Positions 56,703-64,000 of a stretch of DNA of 64,000 nt are shown here, in pieces. Below the pieces are notes generated by a model. That model was not told where the DNA came from and ran no database searches. It saw only the letters and a list, made by a program, of their open reading frames with translations. How positions within the stretch are numbered: the stretch's first letter is position 1; each line of letters begins with the position of its first letter. This DNA is from Nannocystis exedens (GTDB taxonomy: Bacteria > Myxococcota_A > Polyangia > Nannocystales > Nannocystaceae): positions 4,102,001 through 4,166,000 of the forward strand of contig NZ_NETK01000001.1 of the NCBI RefSeq assembly GCF_002343915.1. The letters run 5' to 3'. The translations under genes were made by a program, and so were the position numbers.

Positions 56703-57326
56703 TCACCCGCCGAGATCGAGCTCGCCGAGGTGGTCGGTGGCATTCTGGACATGGATGTCCCATCGGCCATCCGGGCGGTGGCGCAGGCGATAGACCCCGG
56801 CCAGCGAGACCGGCAGCGCGATCGCCTCGGCGTGGGGCATGCCGGTGAGCGCGGCGATCACCGCCTTGATCACGCCCTTGTGCAGCACCGCGGCCACGCG
56901 CGGGCTCGCGGGCGTGGCCAGGACCCGGAGCGCGCCCGCTTGCACGCGGTCCCAGAACGCCTGGCGCGACTCGCCGCCGGGGTAGGTGAAGGCCAGGCCC
57001 TCGGCGAGGTAGCGGCCGTGGCCGCTCGGGTCGCGCGCGGCGACCTCCTCGAAGGTGAGGCCCTCCCACGCGCCGAAGTCGACCTCGGCGAACTCGGGCA
57101 CCACCGTGACCGGCGGGGGCGGGCGCTGGCCGCCGGCCACCAGCGCCGCCGCGACCCGCGAGCGCTGGAGCGGCGACGCCAGCACCGCCGCAAAGCCGGG
57201 CTCGCCCGCCAGCGCGGCCGCCACGCGCTCGATCTGCCGGAGCCCGAGCGACGACAGCGCCACGTCCGTGGCCCCGTGGAGGCGGATCGACGACTGGCCC
57301 TCGGTCTCGCCGTGGCGGACCAGCAC
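56703..57326 (-). CDS. Histidine phosphatase (phosphoglycerate mutase-like)
   Basis: A 207-residue member of the branch-2-like histidine phosphatase group: LVRHGETEG with phospho-accepting H5, SPLQRSRVAAAL, FGAWEGLTFEEV and VLHKGVIKAVIAALTG for the second His. These dephosphorylate metabolites or sugars. The GTG at 57326 is the only start in frame after a stop, leaving just one residue before LVRHGE, which is short but usable. Divergent from the XRE-cupin gene. Exact substrate unknown. Confidence 0.85.
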   Translation of the reverse strand: MLVRHGETEGQSSIRLHGATDVALSSLGLRQIERVAAALAGEPGFAAVLASPLQRSRVAAALVAGGQRPPPPVTVVPEFAEVDFGAWEGLTFEEVAARDPSGHGRYLAEGLAFTYPGGESRQAFWDRVQAGALRVLATPASPRVAAVLHKGVIKAVIAALTGMPHAEAIALPVSLAGVYRLRHRPDGRWDIHVQNATDHLGELDLGG

Positions 57327-57422
57327 GAGCTCGGCCGGGGATGACGACGCGGGACGCAGGCGGCCTGGGGCTTACGCGAGGTCCGCGGGTCCGTCAACGG
57401 CCCGGGCGTGCAACCACCGCGC

Positions 57423-57452
57423 TTGCGGACGCGCCGCCCTCTGACATATAAC
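57423..57452 (+). promoter_or_regulatory. Sigma-70-like promoter of XRE-cupin gene
   Basis: TTGCGG (57423-57428), 18 bp, TATAAC (57447-57452). Start of transcription would be near 57459, five bases before the ATG at 57464, so the mRNA is nearly leaderless. There is no ribosome-binding sequence before the ATG, which agrees. Confidence 0.5.
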
Positions 57453-57463
57453 GAACCCGCGAA

Positions 57464-58183
57464 ATGGCCTCACGAACGCCACGGCGCCCGGCTTCGGAGG
57501 CTGTTCCCGCTGCGAGCGCCCCGCGCCCGGCGGGGGCCGAGAGCGCGCGGTCCGAGCCCGAGTCGGGCGGCCGCTCGACCGAGCCGGCGTCGGAGATCGC
57601 GCTGCTCGGCGAGGGCGACATCGGCGCGGCCGAGCTGACGCGCCGGCTGGCCGACAACATCCGCACGCTCCGCAAGGCCCGCGGCTACTCGCTCGACGAC
57701 ATGGCCCGAAGGTCAGGCGTCTCGCGGGCCAGCCTGTCGCAGGTCGAGACCGCCAAGACCAACCCGACGATCGCCATCCTGTGGAAGATCGCCGCCGGCC
57801 TCGAGGTCCCGTTCTCGTCCCTGCTCGGCGCCGACAAGACCGAGCGCGTCAGCGTGCTCCGCCGCCCCGACCAGCGGGTCCTCCGCTCGGCCGACGGCCA
57901 GCTCGAGAGCCGCCCGCTCACCCCCGCCGGCACCCTCGGCGGCGTCGAGGTCTACGAGCTGCGCCTCGCCCCCCGCGCCGTCCACAGCTCCGAGCCCCAC
58001 GCCCCGGGCACCGGCGAGAGCGTCACCGTCCTGGTCGGCCAGCTCCGCCTGCGCGTCGCCGAGGAGGTCCACGACCTCGCCGCCGGCGACACCGCCAGCT
58101 TCGCCGCCGACGTCCCGCACAGCTACGAGAACCCGGGCCGCACCCACACGCTGGTCCACAACGTGATCGTCTACCAGCGCTGA
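57464..58183 (+). CDS. XRE-family regulator with cupin sensor domain
   Basis: A 239-residue regulator. A disordered Ala/Pro/Ser-rich N-terminus (1-50) precedes an HTH (about 55-115: LADNIRTLRKARGYSLDDMARRS, VSRASLSQVETAKTNPTIAILWKIAAGLEV) and a cupin barrel (about 150-238: VEVYELRLAPRAVHSSEPHAPG, ESVTVLVGQLRLRV, DTASFAADVPHSYEN). Proteins of this architecture sense small molecules and often repress amine or amino-acid metabolism. No obvious target gene is adjacent. Confidence 0.9.
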   Translation: MASRTPRRPASEAVPAASAPRPAGAESARSEPESGGRSTEPASEIALLGEGDIGAAELTRRLADNIRTLRKARGYSLDDMARRSGVSRASLSQVETAKTNPTIAILWKIAAGLEVPFSSLLGADKTERVSVLRRPDQRVLRSADGQLESRPLTPAGTLGGVEVYELRLAPRAVHSSEPHAPGTGESVTVLVGQLRLRVAEEVHDLAAGDTASFAADVPHSYENPGRTHTLVHNVIVYQR

Positions 58184-58521
58184 GGCGCCGCGCGGCGGGA
58201 CGCCGAGCCCGCCAGGAGCGGCGAGCTCCGACCCGTCCTTCGAGGCAGCCCGTCCCCGCGCGCAAAGCCTCGCCCAGCGCGACGCGCTGCCGCCCGCAGC
58301 CGACCTGTCCTCCTGGACAGGCGCCCCTCCAGGCCGATGCCTCGCTCCCGGTCCTGCGGCCCGCTCGCCGTCAACCCGTCTTCCTAAACAGGTACTTCAC
58401 AGGGCCGGGGCCCCGCTCCTGGCCCACGCCGCCCGCTCGCCGACCTGTCCTTTCAAACAGTCATTCTCCGCGGCCCCGCGCTCCCCGTCGTGCGGGGCCC
58501 GCCGCCCTTCACCGCAGCGCC
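58184..58521. repeat. Convergent 3' gap with palindromes
   Basis: No gene in 338 bp. It contains CCTGTCC-TCCT-GGACAGG (58304-58321, perfect 7-bp stem), and half-sites such as AAACAGGTACTTCACAGGG and CCTGTCCTTTCAAACAG nearer the rnhA stop. These belong to the CCTGTCC branch of the dispersed family and lie between two converging genes. Confidence 0.65.
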
Positions 58522-59046
58522 TCAGCGCTTGACCGCGAGGCTCGGCGCGTCGCCCACCGAGATCCTGTCCTTCGGGGCATACCCGCTGCGCGCCGCGTCG
58601 CGCGCGGCGACGGCCAGCCGGTCGCAGCGCTCGTTCTCGGGGTGGCCGCTGTGGCCGCGGACCCAGTGGAAGCGGATCTTGTGGGTCGCGAGGAAGCCGT
58701 CGAGCGCCTGCCACAGGTCCTGGTTCTTGACCGGCTGGCGGTCCGCCGTGCGCCAGCCGGCGCGCTTCCACCCGGGCAGCCACTCGGACATGCCCTTCAA
58801 GACGTATTGCGAGTCGGAGTAGAGGTCGACGGTCATCGGCCGGCGCAGCGCGGTGAGGCCGCGGATGACCGCCATCAGCTCCATCCGGTTGTTGGTCGTG
58901 TGCGGCTCGCCGCCCGACTCCTCGCGCTGCTTGGCGCTGGCCGGGTGGATCAGCACGTACGCCCAGCCGCCCGGGCCGGGGTTCCCGGCGCAGGCGCCGT
59001 CGGTATACAAGAGGACATACGCGAGACGCGGGTCGTCCGGTTGCAT
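58522..59046 (-). CDS. rnhA: Ribonuclease HI
   Basis: A 174-residue RNase HI, which cleaves RNA in RNA-DNA hybrids. The metal-binding residues are visible: D16 (LLYTDGACAGNPGPGGWAYV), E56 (NNRMELMAVIRGL), D78 (LYSDSQYVLKGM) and the last Asp in HPENERCDRLA; the basic HWVRGHSGHPENE loop is present. Compared with E. coli it has a ~20-residue C-terminal tail (APKDRISVGDAPSLAVKR). Confidence 0.96.
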   Translation of the reverse strand: MQPDDPRLAYVLLYTDGACAGNPGPGGWAYVLIHPASAKQREESGGEPHTTNNRMELMAVIRGLTALRRPMTVDLYSDSQYVLKGMSEWLPGWKRAGWRTADRQPVKNQDLWQALDGFLATHKIRFHWVRGHSGHPENERCDRLAVAARDAARSGYAPKDRISVGDAPSLAVKR

Positions 59047-59087
59047 CGGCGCCGCAACCTACCCGACCCGCGCCCCGCTGCCAACCT

Positions 59088-59933
59088 CTACAGATCGAAG
59101 CCGCAGCACTCCGCGGCCGCCTGAGACTGCTGCTCGAGCTCCAGGGCGCAGAAGTCGGCCGGCGCCGGGCACTCGCCCTGGGGCATGTTGTCGACCAGGC
59201 AGGTGCAGGTGTCGCCCTCGCACTTGAACTCGACGATCCCCTCGGGGCACTCCTCGCCGATCGAGCAGTTGTCGCCGCCGTCGCTAGAGCCGAAGCCGGC
59301 GCACTCGTCGGGGTTCTCGCAGGTCATGTCCACGGCGTCGAACTCGTCCTGACAGGGCCCGAACTCCTCGTCCTCGAACGCCTTCAACAGCTCGTCGCAC
59401 GTCATCTCGCCGATACACGAGTTGAACGCGACCGTGACGTCGAGGCAACCCTCGCCGCTGCCGAGCGCGCCCGCGCAGTCGCCCTTGCACGCGTCGACGC
59501 TGGGGAACGGCGGCATCGGGAAGCACTCGAAGAACTTCTCGCAGGCCGACATGCAGGCCGCGTCGAGCTCGGGCGGGACCGGCCCGCCGGTCTCGGTGTC
59601 GGTGTCGACCGGCATCGTCGTGGTCTCGTCGACGCTCGTCGTCTCGACGGTCGTGTCGCCGCCCATCGTGTCGGTGCCGGCCGTCTCGGTCGCGGCCTCG
59701 GTCGCGCTCTCGGTCCCGGTCGCGCTGCCCTCGGTCGGCGTGCCGGTCGTCGGCGTGTTCGTGGTCGTCTCGGTGCCCGTCCCCTCGGTGCTCGGCTCGG
59801 TCGCGGTGCTCGGCTCGGTCGCGGTGCCGGTGGTGCTGTCGGTCTCGTTCTCCTTCTCGGGGCACGCCGCCAGCGTCAGCGTGCAGGTGGCGAGGAGGAG
59901 CGCGCGAAGGTCGGGGTGAAGCGTAAGGCTCAT
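59088..59933 (-). CDS. Thr-rich, Cys-rich lipoprotein
   Basis: A 281-residue protein. The signal ends in the lipobox LTLAAC (about Cys24). A ~90-residue Thr/Glu/Ser-rich linker (TEPSTATEPSTEGTGTET) leads to a disulfide-rich domain with ~20 cysteines: CMSACEKFFECF, CKGDCAGAL, GCLDVTVAFNSCIGEMTCDELL, NCSIGEECPEG, CEGDTCTCLVD, ending ECCGFDL. This is a usual design for myxobacterial surface lipoproteins. Function unknown. It lies just downstream of the FAD oxidoreductase on the same strand, 52 bp apart. Confidence 0.85.
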   Translation of the reverse strand: MSLTLHPDLRALLLATCTLTLAACPEKENETDSTTGTATEPSTATEPSTEGTGTETTTNTPTTGTPTEGSATGTESATEAATETAGTDTMGGDTTVETTSVDETTTMPVDTDTETGGPVPPELDAACMSACEKFFECFPMPPFPSVDACKGDCAGALGSGEGCLDVTVAFNSCIGEMTCDELLKAFEDEEFGPCQDEFDAVDMTCENPDECAGFGSSDGGDNCSIGEECPEGIVEFKCEGDTCTCLVDNMPQGECPAPADFCALELEQQSQAAAECCGFDL

Positions 59934-59985
59934 GCGGCGAAGGGTGCAGCGGGCGACCTGCGAAGTCCAGGCGCGATGTCGTGCC

Positions 59986-61320
59986 TCAACCGACGCGGTG
60001 CAGCTTCTCGTACAGGCCCGGGAACACGCCGTGCGGATCGAGGCGCCGCTTGGCGGCGTCGTAATTGCCCTCGTCGTAGATCGAGAAGAAGCGCTCGCGG
60101 GTGTAGTGGTTGCGCGAGATCAGCGTCTTCACCCCGTCGCACGCGTACGTCTGCTCCTCGAACACCTGCGACCAGTCGAGCTCGGGATCGCCGTTGGGCA
60201 TGCCGTACACGGCGCAGTCGACCAGCAGCGGATCGCCGATCTTGTCGACCATCGCCGGGCTCAGCCACGGATACCACCTCGGCAGACGGTAAGGGATCAC
60301 CCAAAGCGGATAGAAGCGCGGCTCGCGGGCGTACCACCCGTAGAAGTCGAGGATCCGCCGGTGCGGCACGAACAGGTCGACGACGACGTCGGGCCGCCGC
60401 TTGATCGCCCCGAGCAGCGGCGCGAGCCGGTTCGACCAGCGAATGAGGTTGGTCGAGCCGAGCACGTGCTTGCCGACGAGCGCGCGCACCAGCCGGTTCT
60501 CGAGCCCGGGGACCGTGCGCGTCAGCCAGTGACACTCGGTGTCGTAGCGGAAGAAGTAGTCGCGCGTCCGCAGGTAGTCGACCGCGCGCGCGCGCGTGCT
60601 CTTGTAGAAGATGTCGAGCCGGCGGTAGTCGCTGACGTACGGCGCTTGGGCGACGTGCCGGCCCAGGCACAGCACCAGCTCGTCCGGCCCGTGGACGATG
60701 CCGTCGATGAACTCGTGGTCGCCCGCCTCGCAGTAGGTCCGCATGGCCGCGAAGTAGCTGACCGGGTCGCGGTGGCGTTCGTAGGTCAGCTGGACGAACG
60801 GCTCGGCCGGCACCAGGTCGAACTCGAGCCGCGTCAGGATCGCCAGCGTCCCGTACGAGCCGTGGACCATGTCGAACAGCAGCGACTCGCGCTCGCGCGA
60901 GCAGGTGATGACCTCGCCCGCCCCGCTCACCAGCTCGAGCTCGTGGCAGGTGTCGTGGAAGCCGCCGACCCGGAACGAGGTCGACTCGACCGCGCACCCG
61001 GCCACCGCCCCGCCGATCGTGATGCCCTCGAGCTCCGGCACCACCGCGGGCACCAGTCCCAGAGGCAATGTCGCATCGACCAGGTCGGCGAACGTCAGCC
61101 CCGGCTCGGCGACGCAGCGCCGCGCCTCGCGGTCGATGTGCAGCACCCGGCGCAGCGCCGACACGTCGATCGCCGGGCTGCGGAAGCGACGGTCGCCCGG
61201 CAGCGGCACCACGTGGTGGACCCCGCCCTTGTCGATGTGGACCCGCTCCCCGCGGCTCGTCCGCTCGCGGACCTCGGCGGCGATGGTGTGGACGCGGGCC
61301 TCGTGCTCGGCGGCGATCAT
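59986..61320 (-). CDS. FAD-linked oxidoreductase, delta24-sterol reductase (DHCR24)-like
   Basis: A 444-residue FAD_binding_4 protein. It shows the DHCR24/DIMINUTO pattern: CVAEPGLTFADLV, LGLVPAVVPELEGITIGGAVAG, ESTSFRVGGFHDTCHELELV and LLFDMVHGSYGTLAILTRLEF; the C-terminal part (HWLTRTVPGLENRLVRALVG, LDFYGWYAREPRFYPLWVIPYRLP) also resembles it. DHCR24 reduces the delta24 double bond of sterol side chains with NADPH. Nannocystis-type myxobacteria are known to make sterols, so a sterol role is plausible. Other FAD_binding_4 oxidoreductases remain possible. The ATG at 61320 is chosen; a TTG at 61356 is an alternative. Confidence 0.85.
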   Translation of the reverse strand: MIAAEHEARVHTIAAEVRERTSRGERVHIDKGGVHHVVPLPGDRRFRSPAIDVSALRRVLHIDREARRCVAEPGLTFADLVDATLPLGLVPAVVPELEGITIGGAVAGCAVESTSFRVGGFHDTCHELELVSGAGEVITCSRERESLLFDMVHGSYGTLAILTRLEFDLVPAEPFVQLTYERHRDPVSYFAAMRTYCEAGDHEFIDGIVHGPDELVLCLGRHVAQAPYVSDYRRLDIFYKSTRARAVDYLRTRDYFFRYDTECHWLTRTVPGLENRLVRALVGKHVLGSTNLIRWSNRLAPLLGAIKRRPDVVVDLFVPHRRILDFYGWYAREPRFYPLWVIPYRLPRWYPWLSPAMVDKIGDPLLVDCAVYGMPNGDPELDWSQVFEEQTYACDGVKTLISRNHYTRERFFSIYDEGNYDAAKRRLDPHGVFPGLYEKLHRVG

Positions 61321-61677
61321 GACGGGGAGTGTTTTGGTTCCCGCCGGCGCGAGCAACCCCGGAGGCGAATGCAGGCGCGGAACGCCGTGACGCAGCCTCG
61401 CCGCGTCGCGAGCCGCGGAAGTCCGGCGCCGACGCGGAGCCGCCGACGGAAGCTTCGAGGCGGAAGGTCGCCGAGGCCCGGGCGTCGAGCGGCGCTCCGG
61501 CGGCGCGTCGCGACCCCACGGTCGCCGGAGCCGGATGCTCGGGCCCCGGTCGCGCTCGCGGACCCGAAGCCCGCCTCGCTGGCCGAAATTAACGCGAACA
61601 GCCCCGCGGCGCGAGGCGCCGGGGGCCGTCGGGAGCGGACAGGAGGGCCGCCGGGAGTCGGGCCGAGGGGCCCGGGC
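61321..61677. other. Gap without a recognisable gene
   Basis: 357 bp between the FAD oxidoreductase start and the PDZ gene stop. Both flanking genes read leftward, so the oxidoreductase promoter must be here. Only Arg-rich shadow frames are seen; no repeat or hairpin stood out. Confidence 0.45.
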
Positions 61678-62130
61678 TCACTTCTGGACGCGGATCAGCT
61701 GACGCTCGAGGGTCACGAACTTGTGGCCGCTGCAGCGGGTCGCGACCTCGATCGTCACGCTGGTGCCGGCCGGACCGCGGAGGGCGGCGGCCCAGTCTTC
61801 GACGCTGACCGGGTACATGCCGTCGACCGACACGAGGTGCATGCCCTCGCGGAGGACGCCGTCGGCCGGGGCGCCGGGGAGGACATCGCGGACGACCACG
61901 AACTCGCCGCGCTGCTGGATCACCGCGCCGATGCCCGAGTAGGTGTAACCGCGTTCAGCGACGGCGACGGCGCGCTGGGCCTTGCAGTTGGTGCCGGCGT
62001 AGCGCTGCAGCAGGGCGGCCGAGGTGGCCATCGAGCCTGCGAGGATGATCGAGCCGAGGATGATCTTTCGCGCTGTCCGCCAGCGGGAGATCGAAGTGGC
62101 CAGGTTGGTGTCGGTCTCTGAATTCTGCAT
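61678..62130 (-). CDS. Membrane-anchored PDZ-domain protein
   Basis: A 150-residue protein. One hydrophobic segment near the N-terminus (IILGSIILAGSMATSAALL, about 22-41) anchors a periplasmic PDZ domain (about 60-150): YSGIGAVIQQRGEFVVVRDVLPGAPADGVLREGMHLVSVDG. No protease domain is attached, so it may be an adaptor or inhibitor. GGAG lies 8 nt before the ATG at 62130; the other in-frame ATG at 62136 is too close to it. Confidence 0.8.
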   Translation of the reverse strand: MQNSETDTNLATSISRWRTARKIILGSIILAGSMATSAALLQRYAGTNCKAQRAVAVAERGYTYSGIGAVIQQRGEFVVVRDVLPGAPADGVLREGMHLVSVDGMYPVSVEDWAAALRGPAGTSVTIEVATRCSGHKFVTLERQLIRVQK

Positions 62131-62289
62131 GACCATCGCTCCTGTGCCTGACGCCTCGAGGTCGTGGATGCTCAGGCTTGTCGAGTGTTTCACAGCTTCG
62201 CGGGGGTTGCCAGCGGCGCAAATACCGGCCTTTCGGCGGCGCCATTCCCGGCCCCTGCTCGGGTTCGCCCCGGCGAAGTGCCAGCTTCT

Positions 62290-62319
62290 TTGCCAACCGG
62301 CCGCCGTTCGGGCTATAGG
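62290..62319 (+). promoter_or_regulatory. Sigma-70-like promoter of SGNH lipoprotein
   Basis: TTGCCA (62290-62295), 18 bp, TATAGG (62314-62319), directly before the ATG at 62329. The transcript would begin within a few bases of the start codon. No ribosome-binding sequence is present, as in the promoter at 57423. Confidence 0.45.
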
Positions 62320-62328
62320 CGTGGCCCC

Positions 62329-63228
62329 ATGCCCCTCCTGCGGCTGTTTGTCCCTCTGACCCTGGTGTTCGCCCTCGCCTGCGACAAGTCGACGCCTGCG
62401 ACCCCGGCGCTGACGCCCCCGCCCGCGGCGATCCCCTCGGGCGATCCGCCGGCCGCTGAGCCTGCTCCTGCGGCCGCGGCGGCTCCCCAGGAGCCCGCGA
62501 TCGCGCCGGCGACTCCGGAGCCTGCGCCCGTAGAGGTCGCCGCCGCCCCCAGCGGCCCGCGCAAGGTGCTCGTGCTCGGCGACAGCCTGGCCGCGACCGG
62601 CTTCGGCGCGATGCTGGAGAAGAAGCTCGACGAGCACCCCGACATCGAGTGCTTCCGCAAGGCCAAGAGCGCCACCGGCCTGGCTCGGCCGGACTTCTAC
62701 GACTGGGAGTCCGAGGCCAAGAAGGCGGTCGAGCAGCGCAAGCCCGACCTTGTGGTCGTCATCATGGGCGGCAACGACGGCCAGGACCTCACCACCAAGT
62801 CCGGCAAGGGCAAGCGGGTGGCCTGGAAGTCCGACGGCTGGAACGACGCCTACAAGGAGCGGGTCGCTGAATTTCTCAGCGAGATCTCCGCCGAGGGCCG
62901 CAAGGTCCTGTGGCTCGGCCTGCCCCGCACCGGCACCACCAGCTTCGAGCAGAAGCTCAACACCATCCGCGAGGTGCAGAGCCAGGCGCTCGCCGACTTC
63001 GGTGAGGCCGGGGTCTACCTCGACACCACCCCCTTCCTCACCGACTCGGCCGGCGAACTCATCGACACCGCGACCGTCGGCAAGCGCAAGGCGCAGGCCC
63101 TCCGCGAAGAGGACGGCATCCACTTCACGATGGCCGGCAGCGAGTTCTTCGCCGACAAGGTCTATCCCGAGGTGCTGCGCGTCCTCGGCGTCGAAGACGC
63201 CGCTGAGGGCAAGAAACCCCAGAAGTGA
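62329..63228 (+). CDS. DUF459 / SGNH-hydrolase lipoprotein
   Basis: A 299-residue lipoprotein (lipobox FALAC, Cys18) with a long Ala/Pro linker to about residue 75. The rest is an SGNH hydrolase: GDSLAATG with nucleophile S86, IMGGNDGQ (147-152), and EDGIHFTMAGSEFFAD with the acid/His pair. DUF459 (OpgC-like SGNH) proteins act on acyl or acetyl esters of envelope glycans. All catalytic residues are visible, so it is probably active in the periplasm. Substrate unknown. Confidence 0.88.
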   Translation: MPLLRLFVPLTLVFALACDKSTPATPALTPPPAAIPSGDPPAAEPAPAAAAAPQEPAIAPATPEPAPVEVAAAPSGPRKVLVLGDSLAATGFGAMLEKKLDEHPDIECFRKAKSATGLARPDFYDWESEAKKAVEQRKPDLVVVIMGGNDGQDLTTKSGKGKRVAWKSDGWNDAYKERVAEFLSEISAEGRKVLWLGLPRTGTTSFEQKLNTIREVQSQALADFGEAGVYLDTTPFLTDSAGELIDTATVGKRKAQALREEDGIHFTMAGSEFFADKVYPEVLRVLGVEDAAEGKKPQK

Positions 63229-63457
63229 CCTGGGCAGATCTCCCCTGCGCGTCGCCTCGCGCGCCGCGCACTCGGGTATTCTGCAATCCGATTGCAGTTG
63301 CAGTTTTGCCTCCAGCGCCGTGTGTATGCCGTCGTTCGGCCGCACGGCGCGGCAATAGCCGCAGGCTCCGCGGCCGGCGCCGGCGAGGGCGAGGCGCGCG
63401 CGACCGGCGTGCCCGCAGCGGACGGCCTCTGCTAGCTTGTCCGGTGCTCTTGCCCGC

Positions 63458-64000
63458 ATGACCCAGGCCTCGTCCGCACGCCCATTCCGGCACGCCGCCC
63501 TCCGGCGGTGGTGGTCGTTCTGGGCGCTGCTCGTGGTGCTCTGCGGCGGTCTGGCGACGCCGCTGGTGTCCGAGGCCGCGGCGGCGTCGAGCAGCAGCAA
63601 GAAGAAGTCGTCGTCGAGCAGCAAGAAGAAGTCGAGCAGCAAGAAGAAGAAAGCGAGCAGCAAGTCGGCCGCGCCGAAGCCGATCAAGCCGCTGCAGCGC
63701 GACGTGGTCGGGCCCGAGGCCGTCCCCGACGGCGACTACGCCGAGGGCGAGACCGACACCGACGGCGAGGGCGACCTCGAGGAGGACACCGGGGACGCCG
63801 GAGATCCGGAGTCGGAGCTCGAGGCGATCGAGCGCGAGCTGCTGTCCCAGCCGGCCGGCCCCGAGCCCGAGATCGTCTACGCCGAGGGTCCGCCCCCGCC
63901 TCCGCCCCCGCCGGTCAAGCCGCGCTCGCTCAAGCACGTGCTGATCCCCGGCGAGACCCTCGACGACGTCGCCAGGCTGTATCAGGTCGAGGTCGGCGAT
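63458..64000 (+). CDS. LysM-domain envelope protein, 3' end outside window
   Basis: The frame is open from ATG 63458 to the window edge (181 codons). A signal/anchor (RRWWSFWALLVVLCGG, then LATPLVSEAAA) is followed by a very Ser/Lys-rich stretch (SSSKKKSSSSSKKKSSSKKK, residues about 48-70), an acidic region (GETDTDGEGDLEEDTGDAG) and a Pro run. The last ~25 residues, HVLIPGETLDDVARLYQVEVGD, are the start of a LysM domain, which binds peptidoglycan. A cell-wall hydrolase such as M23 may follow, but it is not seen. Lys/Ser tracts could be cell-wall-binding or spacer sequence. Confidence 0.85.
   Translation, partial: MTQASSARPFRHAALRRWWSFWALLVVLCGGLATPLVSEAAAASSSSKKKSSSSSKKKSSSKKKKASSKSAAPKPIKPLQRDVVGPEAVPDGDYAEGETDTDGEGDLEEDTGDAGDPESELEAIERELLSQPAGPEPEIVYAEGPPPPPPPPVKPRSLKHVLIPGETLDDVARLYQVEVGD

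Overview
The window is very GC-rich with strong third-position GC bias and is almost fully coding. The gene content points to a myxobacterium (Myxococcota), most likely a Nannocystis-like member of the Nannocystales: three ADYC-motif lipoproteins, five eukaryote-type Ser/Thr kinases (four with a membrane anchor and a TPR-rich C-terminus), several orphan sigma factors, many acidic or Cys-rich lipoproteins, a caspase-like protein joined to a surface repeat, an IgGFc-binding-like lipoprotein and a DHCR24-like sterol reductase. The taxon is an inference from families; no rRNA or tRNA gene was seen.

Layout. 1-8.2 kb: two ADYC proteins, a DUF4142 lipoprotein, a PAS histidine kinase, a probable 5'-truncated Cys-rich gene, an AllA-like gene overlapping a cyanuric-acid-hydrolase/barbiturase gene, and a third ADYC protein lying 28 bp behind a TPR kinase. 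8.2-13.6 kb: that kinase, divergent from an alpha/beta-hydrolase fused to a ThDP enzyme. 13.9-19.4 kb: a glyoxylate-shunt module (aceB, aceA and a divergent ScfR/RamB-type regulator), with a ~70-bp tandem repeat array between aceB and aceA. 19.6-24.7 kb: a frameshifted Imm-5-like gene, an isochorismatase-fold protein without its cysteine, a beta-propeller protein, a HEAT protein and a GAF histidine kinase. 24.9-30.7 kb: two paralogous TPR kinases coupled by an ATGA overlap. 31.4-34.1 kb: two sigma-70-like factors and gshB. 34.2-37.1 kb: a coupled operon (unknown protein, MerR-TPR regulator, GH3-like protein). 37.6-43.9 kb: lipoproteins and a class III cyclase. 44.0-47.5 kb: a fully coupled operon (ECF sigma, membrane anti-sigma-like protein, exported caspase with beta-solenoid and barrel-like tail). 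47.7-55.2 kb: a heme/copper monooxygenase-like lipoprotein, another TPR kinase, a DoxX-like membrane protein, and a kinase-cNMP fusion followed by a damaged ankyrin gene. 55.2-64 kb: housekeeping and envelope genes (MBL hydrolase, phosphatase, XRE-cupin, rnhA, lipoproteins, sterol-reductase-like oxidoreductase, PDZ, SGNH, and a LysM protein cut by the window edge).

The strongest pattern not explained by genes is a dispersed palindrome family, ideal form ACATGTCC-N4-GGACATGT with many variants. Outside genes it mostly sits just after stop codons or between convergent genes, and one copy runs into a T8 tract like an intrinsic terminator. It also occurs in frame inside coding sequence (ThDP fusion, GH3-like protein, anti-sigma-like protein, kinases), and its half-sites build the array after aceB. 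Together with the caspase operon, the ThDP fusion and the ring-opening hydrolase pair, this is the material most worth following up.
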